A stretch of 64,000 bases of DNA from Gammaproteobacteria bacterium (GCA_041395445.1 JAWLAO010000002.1:1-64000), one strand, 5' to 3'; positions 41,237-51,927 are shown, numbered from the stretch's first letter. Notes: generated by a model not told the origin, from the sequence alone. Made by a program: numbers and translations.

Positions 41237-44116
41237 TTACTCTAGTGGTTCAAACCCATCTTCAAATATCAAGTCAGGATATAAACATGATTTAACTTCA
41301 ATATTATCAATCACCCAACCGGCATCACGACCGACAGAGCCATCACTACCGAGTCTGAATCTGAATTGAACATTTTGTCCGCCATATCCAGTCAAATCAA
41401 CAACTGATTTAGTCCAGTCTTGTGGATCCCCACACCAACCAAGAAAGTCTTGTCCGGTCAATGGATTAGCAGTCCCTGAAAAAGTACCTGTGTAGGTGTC
41501 AGTTAGCATTTTGCTATTATCGAGATAAGTCCAGTTACTTCCACCATCTGTAGAGATTTCTAGAATGCCTCCATCCCAACAATTTGGTGCATTGTCTTCA
41601 ATGGTTTGATGGTTTTGATACTGGAGTGTCATGTTATGATGTCCGGCAGGTAAAGCAATTTCTGGAGAAATCAGTCTTTGATCAGCAATTGCCGTAGGAT
41701 CAATCGCATGCCATGCCATTCCTGAACCTCCAAACGGATTTGTTGCATCAATTTGCCATGTATCACCGGTTCCCTCATGAGTCCAAGCACCGGCTCCAGC
41801 CTCCACATCATCGGAGAAGTGAGTCATAGGTGTTGCAATATCAGGACAATCACCGGGAGCAGGAGCTGTTGTGAAATTAAATATTTCTGAATAAATACTA
41901 TCTCCGCATGGGTTGTTGGCAATGACTCTCCAATAATACATTGTATTGGAATCTAGTGGAGTTGTTGGTGCTACAGTCGTACCACTTAATGTGCTCGTAA
42001 ATACAATAGACGTAAATCCCATATCTGTTGCTATTTCAACAGTGTACTCTTGTGAGTTACTGGAACCACTCCAGTTCAAACTGGGTTGATAATCTACATT
42101 GATAGAGTTGTTTGAAGGAGTCAGCAAAGATGGTTGAGATGGAGAGACATCAAAAACACTAAGATTTAGATTTAGTGTTTTATCATCAGTTCCTGCTGCT
42201 GTACCCAATAATGTCAAGGGGTAATTTCCGGCTGATGCCATTGGAGTTACATCTATATCCAGAGTCGATGAACCCGGTAAAGGTGTTACCGGATTTGGTG
42301 TGAAACTCACAATTGATGAAACGGGTTCTCCTGTTAATGAAAGTGTCACGGGAGAGTCAAATAATGAAATTGAACCTACATTAATATCATAACTTGCTGT
42401 ATCTCCGGTACACACAGACATGGATGACTCAGGAGAACTTAAATAAAATCCCGGAGTTCCGCATTCATCAAATTTAAAAGCTCCTACGCGAATTTGCCAA
42501 TTGCCACCGGATGTTTCATAATATTCATTCACATGCCAAAATGTACAATCATCAATTGGGTCAACATTTAGAGAGGTGTAATCACCCCATCTTTGCGAAC
42601 CTGTTTGACTGCCTGTTCCTTCAACAATTGACTCCTCTCCAAGAGTCATTTGACCTGCGGTATCGCCGGCTAACCTACCTGTGTATCTGATTGCAGGGAA
42701 CATTGTTGAACTGGAAGCACTGTATGCCAAACCAATATTTCCTTCCTGATCCATTGCAATAGACCCCATCCAGCGATGAATATTATCATTGACACCCGGA
42801 GCGTATGTTCCTTCTTGGTGAAGAACCGGTGTTGTATCAGGAGATCTGATTTCCCACCAACGAATTCCACCAATTCCTGTGGATGCTTCAACAGACTGAT
42901 TAGTGACTAATGATTCATGAGTGCCAAAATTTCTGTATGCTAATCGGTGTAAAGGTCTTTGACGATAAGACTGAATATCTACTAGGTTTGTTGTACCTTG
43001 TTGAGGAATACAATTTCTACCACCACCACAAGGAAAAATGGTATCGTAACTTGAAATCGGCAAGGATGTTTCAAGGGTAAAAGTTGAGTTTGCAGGTGTG
43101 TCAAAATCAGCATGAAACTCCCAGATGTTTAATCCGTCAAAAGGAGCACCATAGGGACCACCATCGTCCATCGAACCTACAAAATACTGTGGAGAACCAT
43201 TTGGAGGTAAGTCGAAACCATCAATATCAGCCGGTAACAGCCCATCGCCGACTCTCCAAGGATCTGTTGAACGATCCACAAAAAAGTAAACAACTGTCGG
43301 TGTTGGGTTACCGCTTATTAAGTCATCTCTTTTGATCCCATAAGCACCAACCCCGGCATAAGAGCCACCATTGAAATCTCTGGTGGAGAGATAGTATCCA
43401 TCGCTCCAAATACCGTATTTCGGATAATCAGGGAATAAATCGGTTCCTTGTGTATTTTCATTTAAAATAGCCCAACGATACCATGTACCGGTTGGATCAG
43501 GAGATGTTGAAATCGCAATACAGTTAAAAAACTCAGTGTGACTTGGTGATGTAAATTGAGTCAACATCCAGCGGTCGGCAATTTGATCGTATAATACAAT
43601 CGGGTCACCTGAGTTGTCAGTTTCGCAAAATCCACCAAAACCACTCCAAATGGTGTTATTGGCAGCTGGTCCGAAAACTGAATTCCCTGATTTGTCCAAG
43701 ATATGAAAAGACAAATTCGTCATTGCAATATAGTGATTAGGCCCAACATCACCCGCCGGATCAGGAGGTGAAACGCCTGATAAATTGGAGAGTGCATTAA
43801 AAGATGCTGTTGGTCCCGGAATTGTCGCTCCCAAAGTCGTTTGTAATGTTGGATCAAAACTTAATTGGGTGTTAGGTGATTGTTCAATATTAACAGCACC
43901 CGGATCAACGATTAAACCACCTCTGTTTTCAGGTGCGGCGATTGGTTTAGGATACATCAATCGCAATGGCATTGAAATATCAAACTTTGTTGCATGCAAC
44001 ACATTCGGAGTTAGAGCTTGTGATTTATTGGTAGAACTTACCTCTTTGTCTTTCTGAGCAATCACAAAAACGGATTGAAATATCAGTATTAAACTGATAA
44101 TTATTTTACTTTTCAT
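41237..44116 (-). CDS. Large secreted protein with Fn3-like domain and IF-x-DGFE tail
   Basis: 959 residues with a signal peptide (MKSKIIISLILIFQSVFVIAQ, cut near residue 20). Residues about 100-560 form a repetitive propeller-like or sialidase-like region (DPAGDVGPNHYIAMTN, NIHRWMGSIAMDQEGN). About 560-650 is an Ig-like segment; about 655-750 is a fibronectin-III-like domain (SINVDYQPSLNWSGSS, then TMYYWRVIA). Residues 765-945 look like a jelly-roll MAM/concanavalin-like domain (WQIDATNPFGGSG, WVIDNIEV). The last residues, LIFEDGFEPLE, form a tail motif I associate with secreted proteins of Lysobacterales/Marinicella-like bacteria. No catalytic site recognised. Confidence 0.8.
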   Translation of the reverse strand: MKSKIIISLILIFQSVFVIAQKDKEVSSTNKSQALTPNVLHATKFDISMPLRLMYPKPIAAPENRGGLIVDPGAVNIEQSPNTQLSFDPTLQTTLGATIPGPTASFNALSNLSGVSPPDPAGDVGPNHYIAMTNLSFHILDKSGNSVFGPAANNTIWSGFGGFCETDNSGDPIVLYDQIADRWMLTQFTSPSHTEFFNCIAISTSPDPTGTWYRWAILNENTQGTDLFPDYPKYGIWSDGYYLSTRDFNGGSYAGVGAYGIKRDDLISGNPTPTVVYFFVDRSTDPWRVGDGLLPADIDGFDLPPNGSPQYFVGSMDDGGPYGAPFDGLNIWEFHADFDTPANSTFTLETSLPISSYDTIFPCGGGRNCIPQQGTTNLVDIQSYRQRPLHRLAYRNFGTHESLVTNQSVEASTGIGGIRWWEIRSPDTTPVLHQEGTYAPGVNDNIHRWMGSIAMDQEGNIGLAYSASSSTMFPAIRYTGRLAGDTAGQMTLGEESIVEGTGSQTGSQRWGDYTSLNVDPIDDCTFWHVNEYYETSGGNWQIRVGAFKFDECGTPGFYLSSPESSMSVCTGDTASYDINVGSISLFDSPVTLSLTGEPVSSIVSFTPNPVTPLPGSSTLDIDVTPMASAGNYPLTLLGTAAGTDDKTLNLNLSVFDVSPSQPSLLTPSNNSINVDYQPSLNWSGSSNSQEYTVEIATDMGFTSIVFTSTLSGTTVAPTTPLDSNTMYYWRVIANNPCGDSIYSEIFNFTTAPAPGDCPDIATPMTHFSDDVEAGAGAWTHEGTGDTWQIDATNPFGGSGMAWHAIDPTAIADQRLISPEIALPAGHHNMTLQYQNHQTIEDNAPNCWDGGILEISTDGGSNWTYLDNSKMLTDTYTGTFSGTANPLTGQDFLGWCGDPQDWTKSVVDLTGYGGQNVQFRFRLGSDGSVGRDAGWVIDNIEVKSCLYPDLIFEDGFEPLE

Positions 44117-44239
44117 TTCTTCCTCTTTTTTTACTTAAAATTCATCGATAAATTCTAAGCCAGAAGATTAATATTAGCCACTAAAATATTGGCTAAATAT
44201 CAATTTCAGAAAGAGACAAGGCTATTTTCTTAGTAGTTT

Positions 44240-45508
44240 TTATTTTAAAACCTTCAATCCACCAAAATATGGCTGTAAAACTTCTGGAATTGTGATTGAA
44301 CCATCTTCATTCTGATAGTTTTCCATAACAGCAATAAGGCAGCGACCAACAGCAAGCCCGGAACCGTTCAGTGTGTGGACTAATTGAGGTTTTTCGCCTT
44401 CATTATCGCGGAATCTTGTTTTCATGCGACGTGCTTGGAAATCGGTACAAGTCGAGCATGAAGAAATTTCACGATATTTGTTTTCACCCGGTAACCAAAC
44501 CTCAATGTCATAGGTTTTTGCTGAACCAAATCCCATGTCTCCGGTGCAGAGAACAATGGTTCTGAATGGAATCTGCAATGCTTTTAGAATTCCTTCCGCA
44601 CAAGCGGTCATTTCTTCCAATGCTTGCTCAGAGTTGTCAGGATGAACAATTTGAACCAACTCCACTTTTTCGAACTGGTGCTGACGAATCATGCCGCGGG
44701 TGTCTTTTCCATAACTTCCTGCCTCTTTTCTAAAACAAGGCGTGTGTGCCGTCAGTTTGATTGGCAAATCATCGGCGGCAATAATTGTATCAGCATATAA
44801 ATTTGTTAAAGGAACTTCAGCCGTTGGAATTAAGTATTTCTCATCAGTTGTAATAAATGCGTCATCAGCAAATTTTGGTAATTGGCCACTACCGGTCATA
44901 GTCGCTTCATTCACCAGAAAGGGAACGTAACATTCCTTATAGCCATTTTTTTGCGTATGTGTATCAAGCATAAATTGTGCCAACACACGCTGTAAACGAG
45001 CAATAGAACCACTTAAAACTGTGAATCTGGACCCTGATAATTTCGCTGCATTTTCGGCGTCCAGCCAATTATTTTTTACTCCTAAATCCACATGGTCCTT
45101 GGGTTGAAAATCAAACTCAGTCGGTTCTCCCCATTTTCTGACTTCGACATTTTCAGACTCATCTTTCCCAACCGGAACATCTTTTAGTGGCAAATTCGGT
45201 GTGTAATAAACTATTTTTGCAACTTCCTGCTGAATTTCTTCAAATTTCTGTTTTGCTTCAGATAATTCCTCGCCAATTTGTTTTACTTTATCGAAAAGTG
45301 GTTGTGCATCTTCCCCTTTTGCTTTTGCTTGACCAATCGATTTGGAAACAACAGTTCTTTGGTTTTGCAGATTTTCTTGTAAAACCTGATAATGTTTGCG
45401 CTGTTCTTCCAGCTCTTTCCAGGCATCAACATCCAGTTGATAACCTCTGGTTGCCAGCGTTTTCGCAGTTTCTTCCAAGTCGTTTCTTAATAATTGAGGG
45501 TCGAGCAT
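44240..45508 (-). CDS. serS: Seryl-tRNA synthetase
   Basis: 422 residues from ATG 45508; the open frame runs 33 codons further upstream but the family start is [13 protein letters not shown]. The N-terminal coiled-coil arm is at about 28-100. Class II motif 2 is [14 protein letters not shown], and motif 3 is [16 protein letters not shown]. It charges tRNA-Ser and tRNA-Sec. Monocistronic here; the Shine-Dalgarno is weak. Confidence 0.97.
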   Translation of the reverse strand: MLDPQLLRNDLEETAKTLATRGYQLDVDAWKELEEQRKHYQVLQENLQNQRTVVSKSIGQAKAKGEDAQPLFDKVKQIGEELSEAKQKFEEIQQEVAKIVYYTPNLPLKDVPVGKDESENVEVRKWGEPTEFDFQPKDHVDLGVKNNWLDAENAAKLSGSRFTVLSGSIARLQRVLAQFMLDTHTQKNGYKECYVPFLVNEATMTGSGQLPKFADDAFITTDEKYLIPTAEVPLTNLYADTIIAADDLPIKLTAHTPCFRKEAGSYGKDTRGMIRQHQFEKVELVQIVHPDNSEQALEEMTACAEGILKALQIPFRTIVLCTGDMGFGSAKTYDIEVWLPGENKYREISSCSTCTDFQARRMKTRFRDNEGEKPQLVHTLNGSGLAVGRCLIAVMENYQNEDGSITIPEVLQPYFGGLKVLK

Positions 45509-45707
45509 AATGTTTTTCTTTAATAAATGAATCCAAGGGCGGTATTTTAGCCTTAAGTGGGTGAATTCACAATCAAACCCAATAGTACGCCAAGTATTAA
45601 GACACAATTGTTTACAATTCGTAGAGATATTATTGTTTTTATGGATTTATTTATTAAAAGCATCTAATATTACTCATCCCAATTGAATAAAAAAACTAAC
45701 TGAAAAA

Positions 45708-48332
45708 GTGAGTGATAATATAAAAAATACTGAATTTGAGATTTTCCCATGGCAAAAAAACTTTGATACGGGAATTGAAATTATTGATACCCAGCATAAA
45801 AAGCTGGTGGATATTCTCAATTTGCTTGCATCAAACTTAGCCAATCGTTCAAAAGCAGTTGTTTTAAATAAAATATTTGATGAGTTGGCCGAATATGCTA
45901 ATTTTCACTTCGAGAGCGAAGAAAAAGTTTGGATAGAATACTTCAAAGACGATATCTGGTATCAACAGCATGAGAAAACCCACGAGAAATTCATCCAGCA
46001 AGTACTAAATTTAAAAAAACAAGGGGATAAACTGGAGTTGGATACTGTTATCCAGAATGTTGTTTCCTTACTGACACAATGGCTCACATATCATATTCTC
46101 GATACCGATAAGCGCATGGCTTTTGTCGTTCAGGAATTAAAAGCCGGCAAACCTCTGGCAGAAGCTAAAAAAATTGCTGACAAGAAGATGAGTGGTTCCA
46201 TGCAGGTTCTGATAAATACTATTTTGAAAATGTATGACACTCTTTCAAATCGAACAATGGGGTTCTTAAGAGAGCGAGCCTTGAGACTTCAAGCTGAAGC
46301 GGAACTCATGCAAAGCGAAGAACGCTGGAAGTTTATTCTCGAAGGTGGTGTTGAAGGTGTTTGGGATTGGAGCATCCCGGAAAATAAAATATCTCAATTT
46401 AAAGATAGTGAAACTATCTTTGACAGAATTAACGAGTTTTCCGATTCAAAATTGAGTTCGTCAAATATTCATCCTGATGACCTCATACAAATGAAGCAAG
46501 ACTTTGATGATCATTTAAATGGTAAAACTGAGTTTTATATCAATAAACACAGAGTTTTAAGAAGTGAAGTCTGTTCATGGATTCTTTCGCGAGGAAAAAT
46601 TGTAGCACGCGATCATGAAGGTCAACCTACACGAATGATTGGTGTGAATCAGGACATCACTGAACACCAACTCGCATCTCTGATTTATCAGAAAAGCCGT
46701 CAGGGAATGGTGATTGTTTCCGCAAATGAAATCATTGTCAGCGTTAATCCTGCATTTTCTGAAATGTCAGGCTATAAGGATAACGAACTTATTGGGAATA
46801 ATCTAATCCATTTTTTGACAACAGAAAAGGATGAAAGTTTTTATTACGACATGTGGAAAACAGTCAGGTCAAAGGGAAAATGGCAGGGAACTATCTGGAA
46901 TCAAAGAAAAGATGAAACTAAATTCCCGCAAGAGATTGAGATTTCAAATATCAAGGATAAAAATGGAAGTGCCAACTATTATCTTCTATTAATCAACGAT
47001 GTCACTGAAAAAATAAAGTCTGACAAAAAAATATTCTATCAAGCAAATTATGATTATTTAACAGGGATTGCAAACCGTTATCTGTTTCAACAAAATCTGG
47101 AACAAGAGATCAGTAACTCTCTGCAAAATAACAAATCCTTTGCGCTTTTATTGATTGATCTTGATAATTTCAAAGATATTAATGACATTAAAGGCCATAA
47201 CTTCGGTGATCAATTGCTCAAAAATGTCGCAAAGAAAATAAATAAATCGGTTAAAATTAAACACAACATTGCCAGATTCGGAGGTGATGAGTTTACTGTC
47301 ATCATTCCTGAAACAGATAATCACAGTCAAACTGAAAAAATAGCACAGGAGATTATCAGCAGTTTGCGTCAGCCTTTTACTATTAATGATGAGCAGGTTT
47401 TCATAACAGCCAGTATTGGTATTGCTACCTATCCGAATGACGGTGACGATGTATTTACGATTTTAAAACACGCAGACCAGGCGATGTTCAAGGCAAAAGA
47501 ACAGGGTCGTAACAGATACAGTTACTTCACTCACTCGATGCAGGTAGAAGCAACTAATCGCCAACAAATCGCAATGGAGTTGAGACAGGCCATAAAAAAT
47601 CGTGAGCTGGAAGTCTATTATCAACCGATTGTTAACTCAGAAACCGGGAAGATATATAAAGCCGAAGCTTTACTTCGATGGAATCACCCAACTGAAGGAA
47701 TTGTTAAGCCGGAGAAATTCATCCAAATTGCTGAAGATACAGGCTTGATTTTGAAAATTGGCCAATGGACGTTTAAAAAAGTCTGTAAACAATTAAAAAA
47801 ATGGATTCCAAAGTATGGGGAGAATTTTCAAATTAGCATAAATAAATCCCCTAAACAATTTATCAATCGCTCTGCTTCTTTGAAATGGCTTAAAAGACTG
47901 AAAAAAAATAACCTGTCCGGTAAAAATATCGCTATTGAAATTACCGAAGGCCTATTGCTAGATAACAATGAAAAGATTCAAAAACATTTATTGATGTTCC
48001 GAGATGCCGGTGTGGATATCTCGATAGATGATTTTGGAACCGGATATTCATCCTTATCCTATCTTAAAAAATTTGATATTGATTTTATTAAAATTGATCG
48101 TTCGTTTATTAGCAATTTAGAGAATGAACCTGATAACTTGGCTCTCATTGAAGCAATCATTGTGATGTCCAAGAAATTAGGCATCAAAACCATTGCCGAA
48201 GGTGCTGAAACTCAATATCAAAATAATGTTCTCACAAAGTCAGGATGCAACTATATTCAAGGATATTACTACTCTAAACCGATACCCGCCAAAGAGTTTG
48301 ATAAACTTGTAACTAGACATAATGAGCAGTAA
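45708..48332 (+). CDS. Hemerythrin-PAS-PAS-GGDEF-EAL c-di-GMP protein
   Basis: 874 residues, GTG start. An N-terminal bacteriohemerythrin domain (about 1-140) keeps the di-iron ligands: DTQH, HFESEE, HEKTHEKF, and HILDTD. Two PAS domains (about 205-440) follow, then GGDEF (intact FGGDEF) and EAL (AEALLRW, EITEG, DDFGTGYSS, AEGAET, all intact). Both synthesis and hydrolysis of c-di-GMP are possible. Hemerythrins bind O2 or NO, so this may couple gas sensing to c-di-GMP, in keeping with the nearby denitrification genes. No transmembrane segment; cytoplasmic. Confidence 0.92.
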   Translation: MSDNIKNTEFEIFPWQKNFDTGIEIIDTQHKKLVDILNLLASNLANRSKAVVLNKIFDELAEYANFHFESEEKVWIEYFKDDIWYQQHEKTHEKFIQQVLNLKKQGDKLELDTVIQNVVSLLTQWLTYHILDTDKRMAFVVQELKAGKPLAEAKKIADKKMSGSMQVLINTILKMYDTLSNRTMGFLRERALRLQAEAELMQSEERWKFILEGGVEGVWDWSIPENKISQFKDSETIFDRINEFSDSKLSSSNIHPDDLIQMKQDFDDHLNGKTEFYINKHRVLRSEVCSWILSRGKIVARDHEGQPTRMIGVNQDITEHQLASLIYQKSRQGMVIVSANEIIVSVNPAFSEMSGYKDNELIGNNLIHFLTTEKDESFYYDMWKTVRSKGKWQGTIWNQRKDETKFPQEIEISNIKDKNGSANYYLLLINDVTEKIKSDKKIFYQANYDYLTGIANRYLFQQNLEQEISNSLQNNKSFALLLIDLDNFKDINDIKGHNFGDQLLKNVAKKINKSVKIKHNIARFGGDEFTVIIPETDNHSQTEKIAQEIISSLRQPFTINDEQVFITASIGIATYPNDGDDVFTILKHADQAMFKAKEQGRNRYSYFTHSMQVEATNRQQIAMELRQAIKNRELEVYYQPIVNSETGKIYKAEALLRWNHPTEGIVKPEKFIQIAEDTGLILKIGQWTFKKVCKQLKKWIPKYGENFQISINKSPKQFINRSASLKWLKRLKKNNLSGKNIAIEITEGLLLDNNEKIQKHLLMFRDAGVDISIDDFGTGYSSLSYLKKFDIDFIKIDRSFISNLENEPDNLALIEAIIVMSKKLGIKTIAEGAETQYQNNVLTKSGCNYIQGYYYSKPIPAKEFDKLVTRHNEQ

Positions 48333-48347
48333 CAATTCAATTGTTAC
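48329..48347. promoter_or_regulatory. Perfect palindrome over the stop codon of the GGDEF-EAL gene
   Basis: GTAACAATT-C-AATTGTTAC, 9-bp arms. The stop TAA is within it. The central loop is too short for a hairpin, so a protein-binding site for the next gene is more likely than a terminator. Confidence 0.35.
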
Positions 48348-48473
48348 AAAATGTTAATTTTTTTTCAATATTGAGAAATGTCAATTAACCTTTCTTAAAA
48401 ATTGTTTAGTATAACAGTGAGTTAATAGGGTTTGCTCCTTATTAACTGGGAGTTTTACTTTTGGGGGTTAATG

Positions 48474-50099
48474 ATGAAAAAATTAAAGGATAATAACTCA
48501 ACTGTTCGATTTGCTTTGATTGTGGCAGCAATCTTTTCGGTATTGTTTCCGTATCTTTTATGCACACACACCAAAAAAGGGATGCGTAAAGATTTATCAA
48601 ATAGTTTACAGACAGTTCTAAAGACAACGGAACAGAATTTGTTGATGTGGATTAAAGCAGAAGAGGCAATCATTAAAAGCTGGTCACTTAATAATGGAAT
48701 AATTTCTGAAAGTGTTACAAAGTTGCTCAATTCTTCTCAAGAGCATGATGATTTGGTTTCAAATCCCTTAACCATAAAGCTTAGAAATCATTTTAAACCA
48801 ATATTGGAAAGTGAAGGTTATAAAGGCTTTTTTATCATTACACCGGATTATATAAATATTGGTTCCATGCGTGATGCAAACCTCGGCGATGAAAGTCTCA
48901 TTGATAAATTACTTCTCGAACGTGCTTTTAGAGGAGAAACATTTTTAACTCTTCCTCAAGAATCTGATGTTCCTTTGCTCAATTCAGCCGGGAAAATGGT
49001 GGAAAATTATCCAACTATGTTTTTAGTTTCACCATTTAAAGATAACAAAGGAGATGTGATTGCGGTGATGACATTCAGAATTGACCCTAATCTCGAATTC
49101 TCCAAACAGTTATCCCTTGGAAAGATTGGAAACACTGGGGAAACCTATGCTTTTAATAGAAACGCTCAACTACTGAGTAGTATTGGTTTTGAAGAAAACC
49201 TCAAAAATATAGGTATTGTTGATAAAGATAAAACCTCCATTCTTGAATTAACAATTCATAACCCTGGAGTTAACTTAGTGGAAGAGGGAAGTATCTTCAA
49301 CGCTAAGGATTACAATGAAAAACCTTTAACCTTAATGGCTGAAAGTGCCACGAAAGGAGAGTCAGGAGTCAATCTTTTGGGTTATTCTGATTATCGTGGG
49401 GTTAATGTAATTGGAGCCTGGAAGTGGAATTCGGAATATAACTTTGGTTTAGCTACAGAAATTGAATTCGAAGAAGCATACTCAACCTTGTTAAGTTTAC
49501 GATATGCAATGATATTAACCGGGCTGATTGGATTATCTGTCATCGTTGCAGCGTATTTTTATATTCGTTATAGTAAAAATAACAAAAGGCTCTCATTAGA
49601 AGATGGTCTGACTGGAATTGCCAATCGCCGAATGCTTGATTTGACACTTAAAAACGAGTTCAATCATTCGATGAGGTATAAGAAACCGTTGTCAATTTTG
49701 ATGATTGATGTTGATTTTTTCAAATCTTACAATGATGTATTTGGTCACTTGGTAGGAGATGATGCACTCAGAAAAATTGCTGGTCTTATTAAAGATTGTG
49801 TTCATAGAAAAAGTGACTTGGTTGCTCGATATGGCGGTGAGGAATTCTGTGTAGTATTGCCTGACACCTCTTCAGAGAATGCCCACCAAATTGCCGAAAA
49901 GATCAGGGAAAAAGTTTTTGCAGAAAAAATTGATAGAAATCCGATACAAGGGTTAAAATGGATTACCGTGAGTATTGGAATAAAAACCCTCATTGTTGAT
50001 GAAGGTATTGATATTCCGATAGTTATTTCACAAGCTGATGCAGCTTTGTATCAAGCTAAAAATGCGGGCAGAAATCGCACTCAGATTTTTGAAAATTGA
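48474..50099 (+). CDS. Membrane diguanylate cyclase with periplasmic Cache-like sensor
   Basis: About 541 residues from ATG 48474 (GGGGG at 48463-48467; longer TTG frame rejected). Transmembrane helix 1 (about 10-30), a periplasmic dCache-like domain (about 35-345), transmembrane helix 2 (about 350-372), and a C-terminal GGDEF domain with active YGGEEF. RKSD lies exactly five residues before it, forming an RxxD inhibitory site for product feedback. Makes c-di-GMP in response to an extracytoplasmic ligand that is not known. Confidence 0.92.
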   Translation: MKKLKDNNSTVRFALIVAAIFSVLFPYLLCTHTKKGMRKDLSNSLQTVLKTTEQNLLMWIKAEEAIIKSWSLNNGIISESVTKLLNSSQEHDDLVSNPLTIKLRNHFKPILESEGYKGFFIITPDYINIGSMRDANLGDESLIDKLLLERAFRGETFLTLPQESDVPLLNSAGKMVENYPTMFLVSPFKDNKGDVIAVMTFRIDPNLEFSKQLSLGKIGNTGETYAFNRNAQLLSSIGFEENLKNIGIVDKDKTSILELTIHNPGVNLVEEGSIFNAKDYNEKPLTLMAESATKGESGVNLLGYSDYRGVNVIGAWKWNSEYNFGLATEIEFEEAYSTLLSLRYAMILTGLIGLSVIVAAYFYIRYSKNNKRLSLEDGLTGIANRRMLDLTLKNEFNHSMRYKKPLSILMIDVDFFKSYNDVFGHLVGDDALRKIAGLIKDCVHRKSDLVARYGGEEFCVVLPDTSSENAHQIAEKIREKVFAEKIDRNPIQGLKWITVSIGIKTLIVDEGIDIPIVISQADAALYQAKNAGRNRTQIFEN

Positions 50100-50113
50100 A
50101 TCGAAATGGAGAA

Positions 50114-50821
50114 CTACTGATTGTAGATAAATGGTTTTTTGCCACTGTCTGAATGTTTGTCAAGCCATTGTTGGTGCAATTTTTCTTCCTCTTCGGATGC
50201 TAAAGTTACTTTTAGTGGTGGCAAATTGTTTAAATCAATGCTAAATCCTTTAATTGTATCTGAATGACTTGTCGCGCCACCCAAATTCAGCTTGGTTTGG
50301 CCACCAGTCATTATCAGATAAACATCAGCCAGAATTTCAGAGTCAAGCAACGCTCCATGTAATGTACGCTGCTCGTTGCTGACACCATAGCGCTTACACA
50401 ATGCATCCAGAGAGTTTCTTGCGCCCGGATGTTTGTTTCTGGCATATTCAAGAGAATCTGTAATCGTGCAAATATCCTGAATTTTCAGGTTTTTTCCGCA
50501 TAATGCAAATTCGTGATTAATAAAATTTACATCAAACCCGGCATTGTGAATTACTAGTTCTGCACCTTTTACGAACTCAATAAACTCATCAACAATATGT
50601 TCAAATAATGGCTTGTCACTGAGAAACTCGGTTGTAATTCCATGAACCTCCAAAGCTCCTGGTTCACTCTCTCGCATAGGGTTGATGTATTGCTGGTAGT
50701 TGTTTCCCGTGAGTTCACGATTTATGACTTCGACCGCACCTATTTCAATAATACGATTACCATCGGAAATGTTAATGCCTGTTGTTTCGGTATCCAGCAT
50801 GATTAGCCTGTTTCCGTTCAT
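50114..50821 (-). CDS. dnaQ: DNA polymerase III epsilon subunit (proofreading exonuclease)
   Basis: 235 residues, DEDDh exonuclease: Exo I LDTETTGI, Exo II HNAGFDVNFI, and Exo III HGALLDSEILADVY. The C-terminal tail binds the alpha subunit in E. coli. Its ATG overlaps the rnhA stop by 4 bases (ATGA), so the two are translationally coupled in the order rnhA-dnaQ; in E. coli the same genes are divergent. Confidence 0.95.
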   Translation of the reverse strand: MNGNRLIMLDTETTGINISDGNRIIEIGAVEVINRELTGNNYQQYINPMRESEPGALEVHGITTEFLSDKPLFEHIVDEFIEFVKGAELVIHNAGFDVNFINHEFALCGKNLKIQDICTITDSLEYARNKHPGARNSLDALCKRYGVSNEQRTLHGALLDSEILADVYLIMTGGQTKLNLGGATSHSDTIKGFSIDLNNLPPLKVTLASEEEEKLHQQWLDKHSDSGKKPFIYNQ

Positions 50822-51276
50822 TCCTGTGCCCCCAGACTTTTTATTTTTTCTGCTTCCAAGCGAGCGAGTTGATCCACTCTTTCATTCTCATCATGTCCGC
50901 TGTGACCTTTGACCCAATGCCAGTTTATTTGGTGTTTCTGCGCCAGTTCATCCAATTGCATCCACAGTTCCTGATTAAGAACCGGCTTTTTATCAGACTT
51001 TTTCCAGTTACGCGCTTTCCAGCCCTCAAGCCATTGAGTGAAGCCATCAATCACATACTTTGAGTCGGTATAAAGCTCAATATCGCAAGCTCTGCTTAAT
51101 GCTTGCAAACCCTTGATGACTGCTGTCATTTCCATTTGATTATTCGTCGTATCAGTCTGACCACCGCTAAACATTTTCTCGGTTTTATTATATCTTAGCA
51201 AACATGCCCAACCTCCGGGACCCGGATTTTGTAAACAAGAACCGTCTGTAAACATTTGAATTTTTGCCTTGGTCAT
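50818..51276 (-). CDS. rnhA: Ribonuclease HI
   Basis: 152 residues. The catalytic carboxylates are in FTDGS (Asp10), QMEMTA (Glu48) and YTDSKYV (Asp70), with HDENERVDQLA near the C terminus. The basic handle (WKARNWKKSDKKP) is present. It removes RNA from RNA-DNA hybrids. First gene of the rnhA-dnaQ pair. Confidence 0.97.
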   Translation of the reverse strand: MTKAKIQMFTDGSCLQNPGPGGWACLLRYNKTEKMFSGGQTDTTNNQMEMTAVIKGLQALSRACDIELYTDSKYVIDGFTQWLEGWKARNWKKSDKKPVLNQELWMQLDELAQKHQINWHWVKGHSGHDENERVDQLARLEAEKIKSLGAQE

Positions 51277-51405
51277 TTATAAAAAGAGAATAAAATGGCA
51301 TTATACTGACATCAGTGTTCCAAACCTATAATTTCGTGATAAATTTTTCATGTCACCAAAAATATGAAACTGACGTATTAATCTAAACAAACGGAGAATT
51401 CAGTT

Positions 51406-51927
51406 ATGAAAAAGTCATTCTTATCAATATTTGTAATTATTGCTATTTTAGGATGTTCAAAAGATTCTCAAGGTGAAAATAAACCTTCCGTAAGTGTTCC
51501 GGATGGTGTCACTTTTGAACTTAATGTTAGTAATGGACAGGGATTTAATCACGAAAGTCCAAAAGCCAAAGTGCATTCTGCTACTAACAAAATTGTCAGT
51601 TTCAAGGCGACCGACTGGTATTTTAGAATTCATGGCTTGGGTCTGGAGGAAGAAGGTGTTTCTGAGACTGAAAGACTTGGAAAAAACAATACCATTCTAT
51701 CTATGAAAGCTGAGATTAACGGAAAAAAAGTAAAAGTGGGTTGTGATCCTGCCAAGAATCCTAAAGGTTTTTTCAAGCGAACTGAGCTCACAAATGACAC
51801 TATTTCCGGTGAATTTGAAGTGGAGTTTGTCAGTTGTGATGATTATATGACCGGAAAACCGGTGGATTATCCGAAAGAACCATTTACAGTCACAGGTCGC
51901 TTTAATAATTTCCCTCTAAAGAAATAA
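51406..51927 (+). CDS. Hypothetical lipoprotein
   Basis: 173 residues. A type II signal peptide with lipobox AILGC (Cys17), followed by Ser-Lys-Asp and a polar linker. The mature part is beta-rich with two cysteines (in VGCDPAKN and VSCDDYM) that may form a disulfide. I do not recognise a family. It stands alone between divergent rnhA and fabI. Confidence 0.7.
   Translation: MKKSFLSIFVIIAILGCSKDSQGENKPSVSVPDGVTFELNVSNGQGFNHESPKAKVHSATNKIVSFKATDWYFRIHGLGLEEEGVSETERLGKNNTILSMKAEINGKKVKVGCDPAKNPKGFFKRTELTNDTISGEFEVEFVSCDDYMTGKPVDYPKEPFTVTGRFNNFPLKK

Noticed and set aside
45509..45607. 33-codon extension of serS
   Set aside because: The family start MLDPQLLRN at 45508 aligns with E. coli SerS; the extension has no homology.
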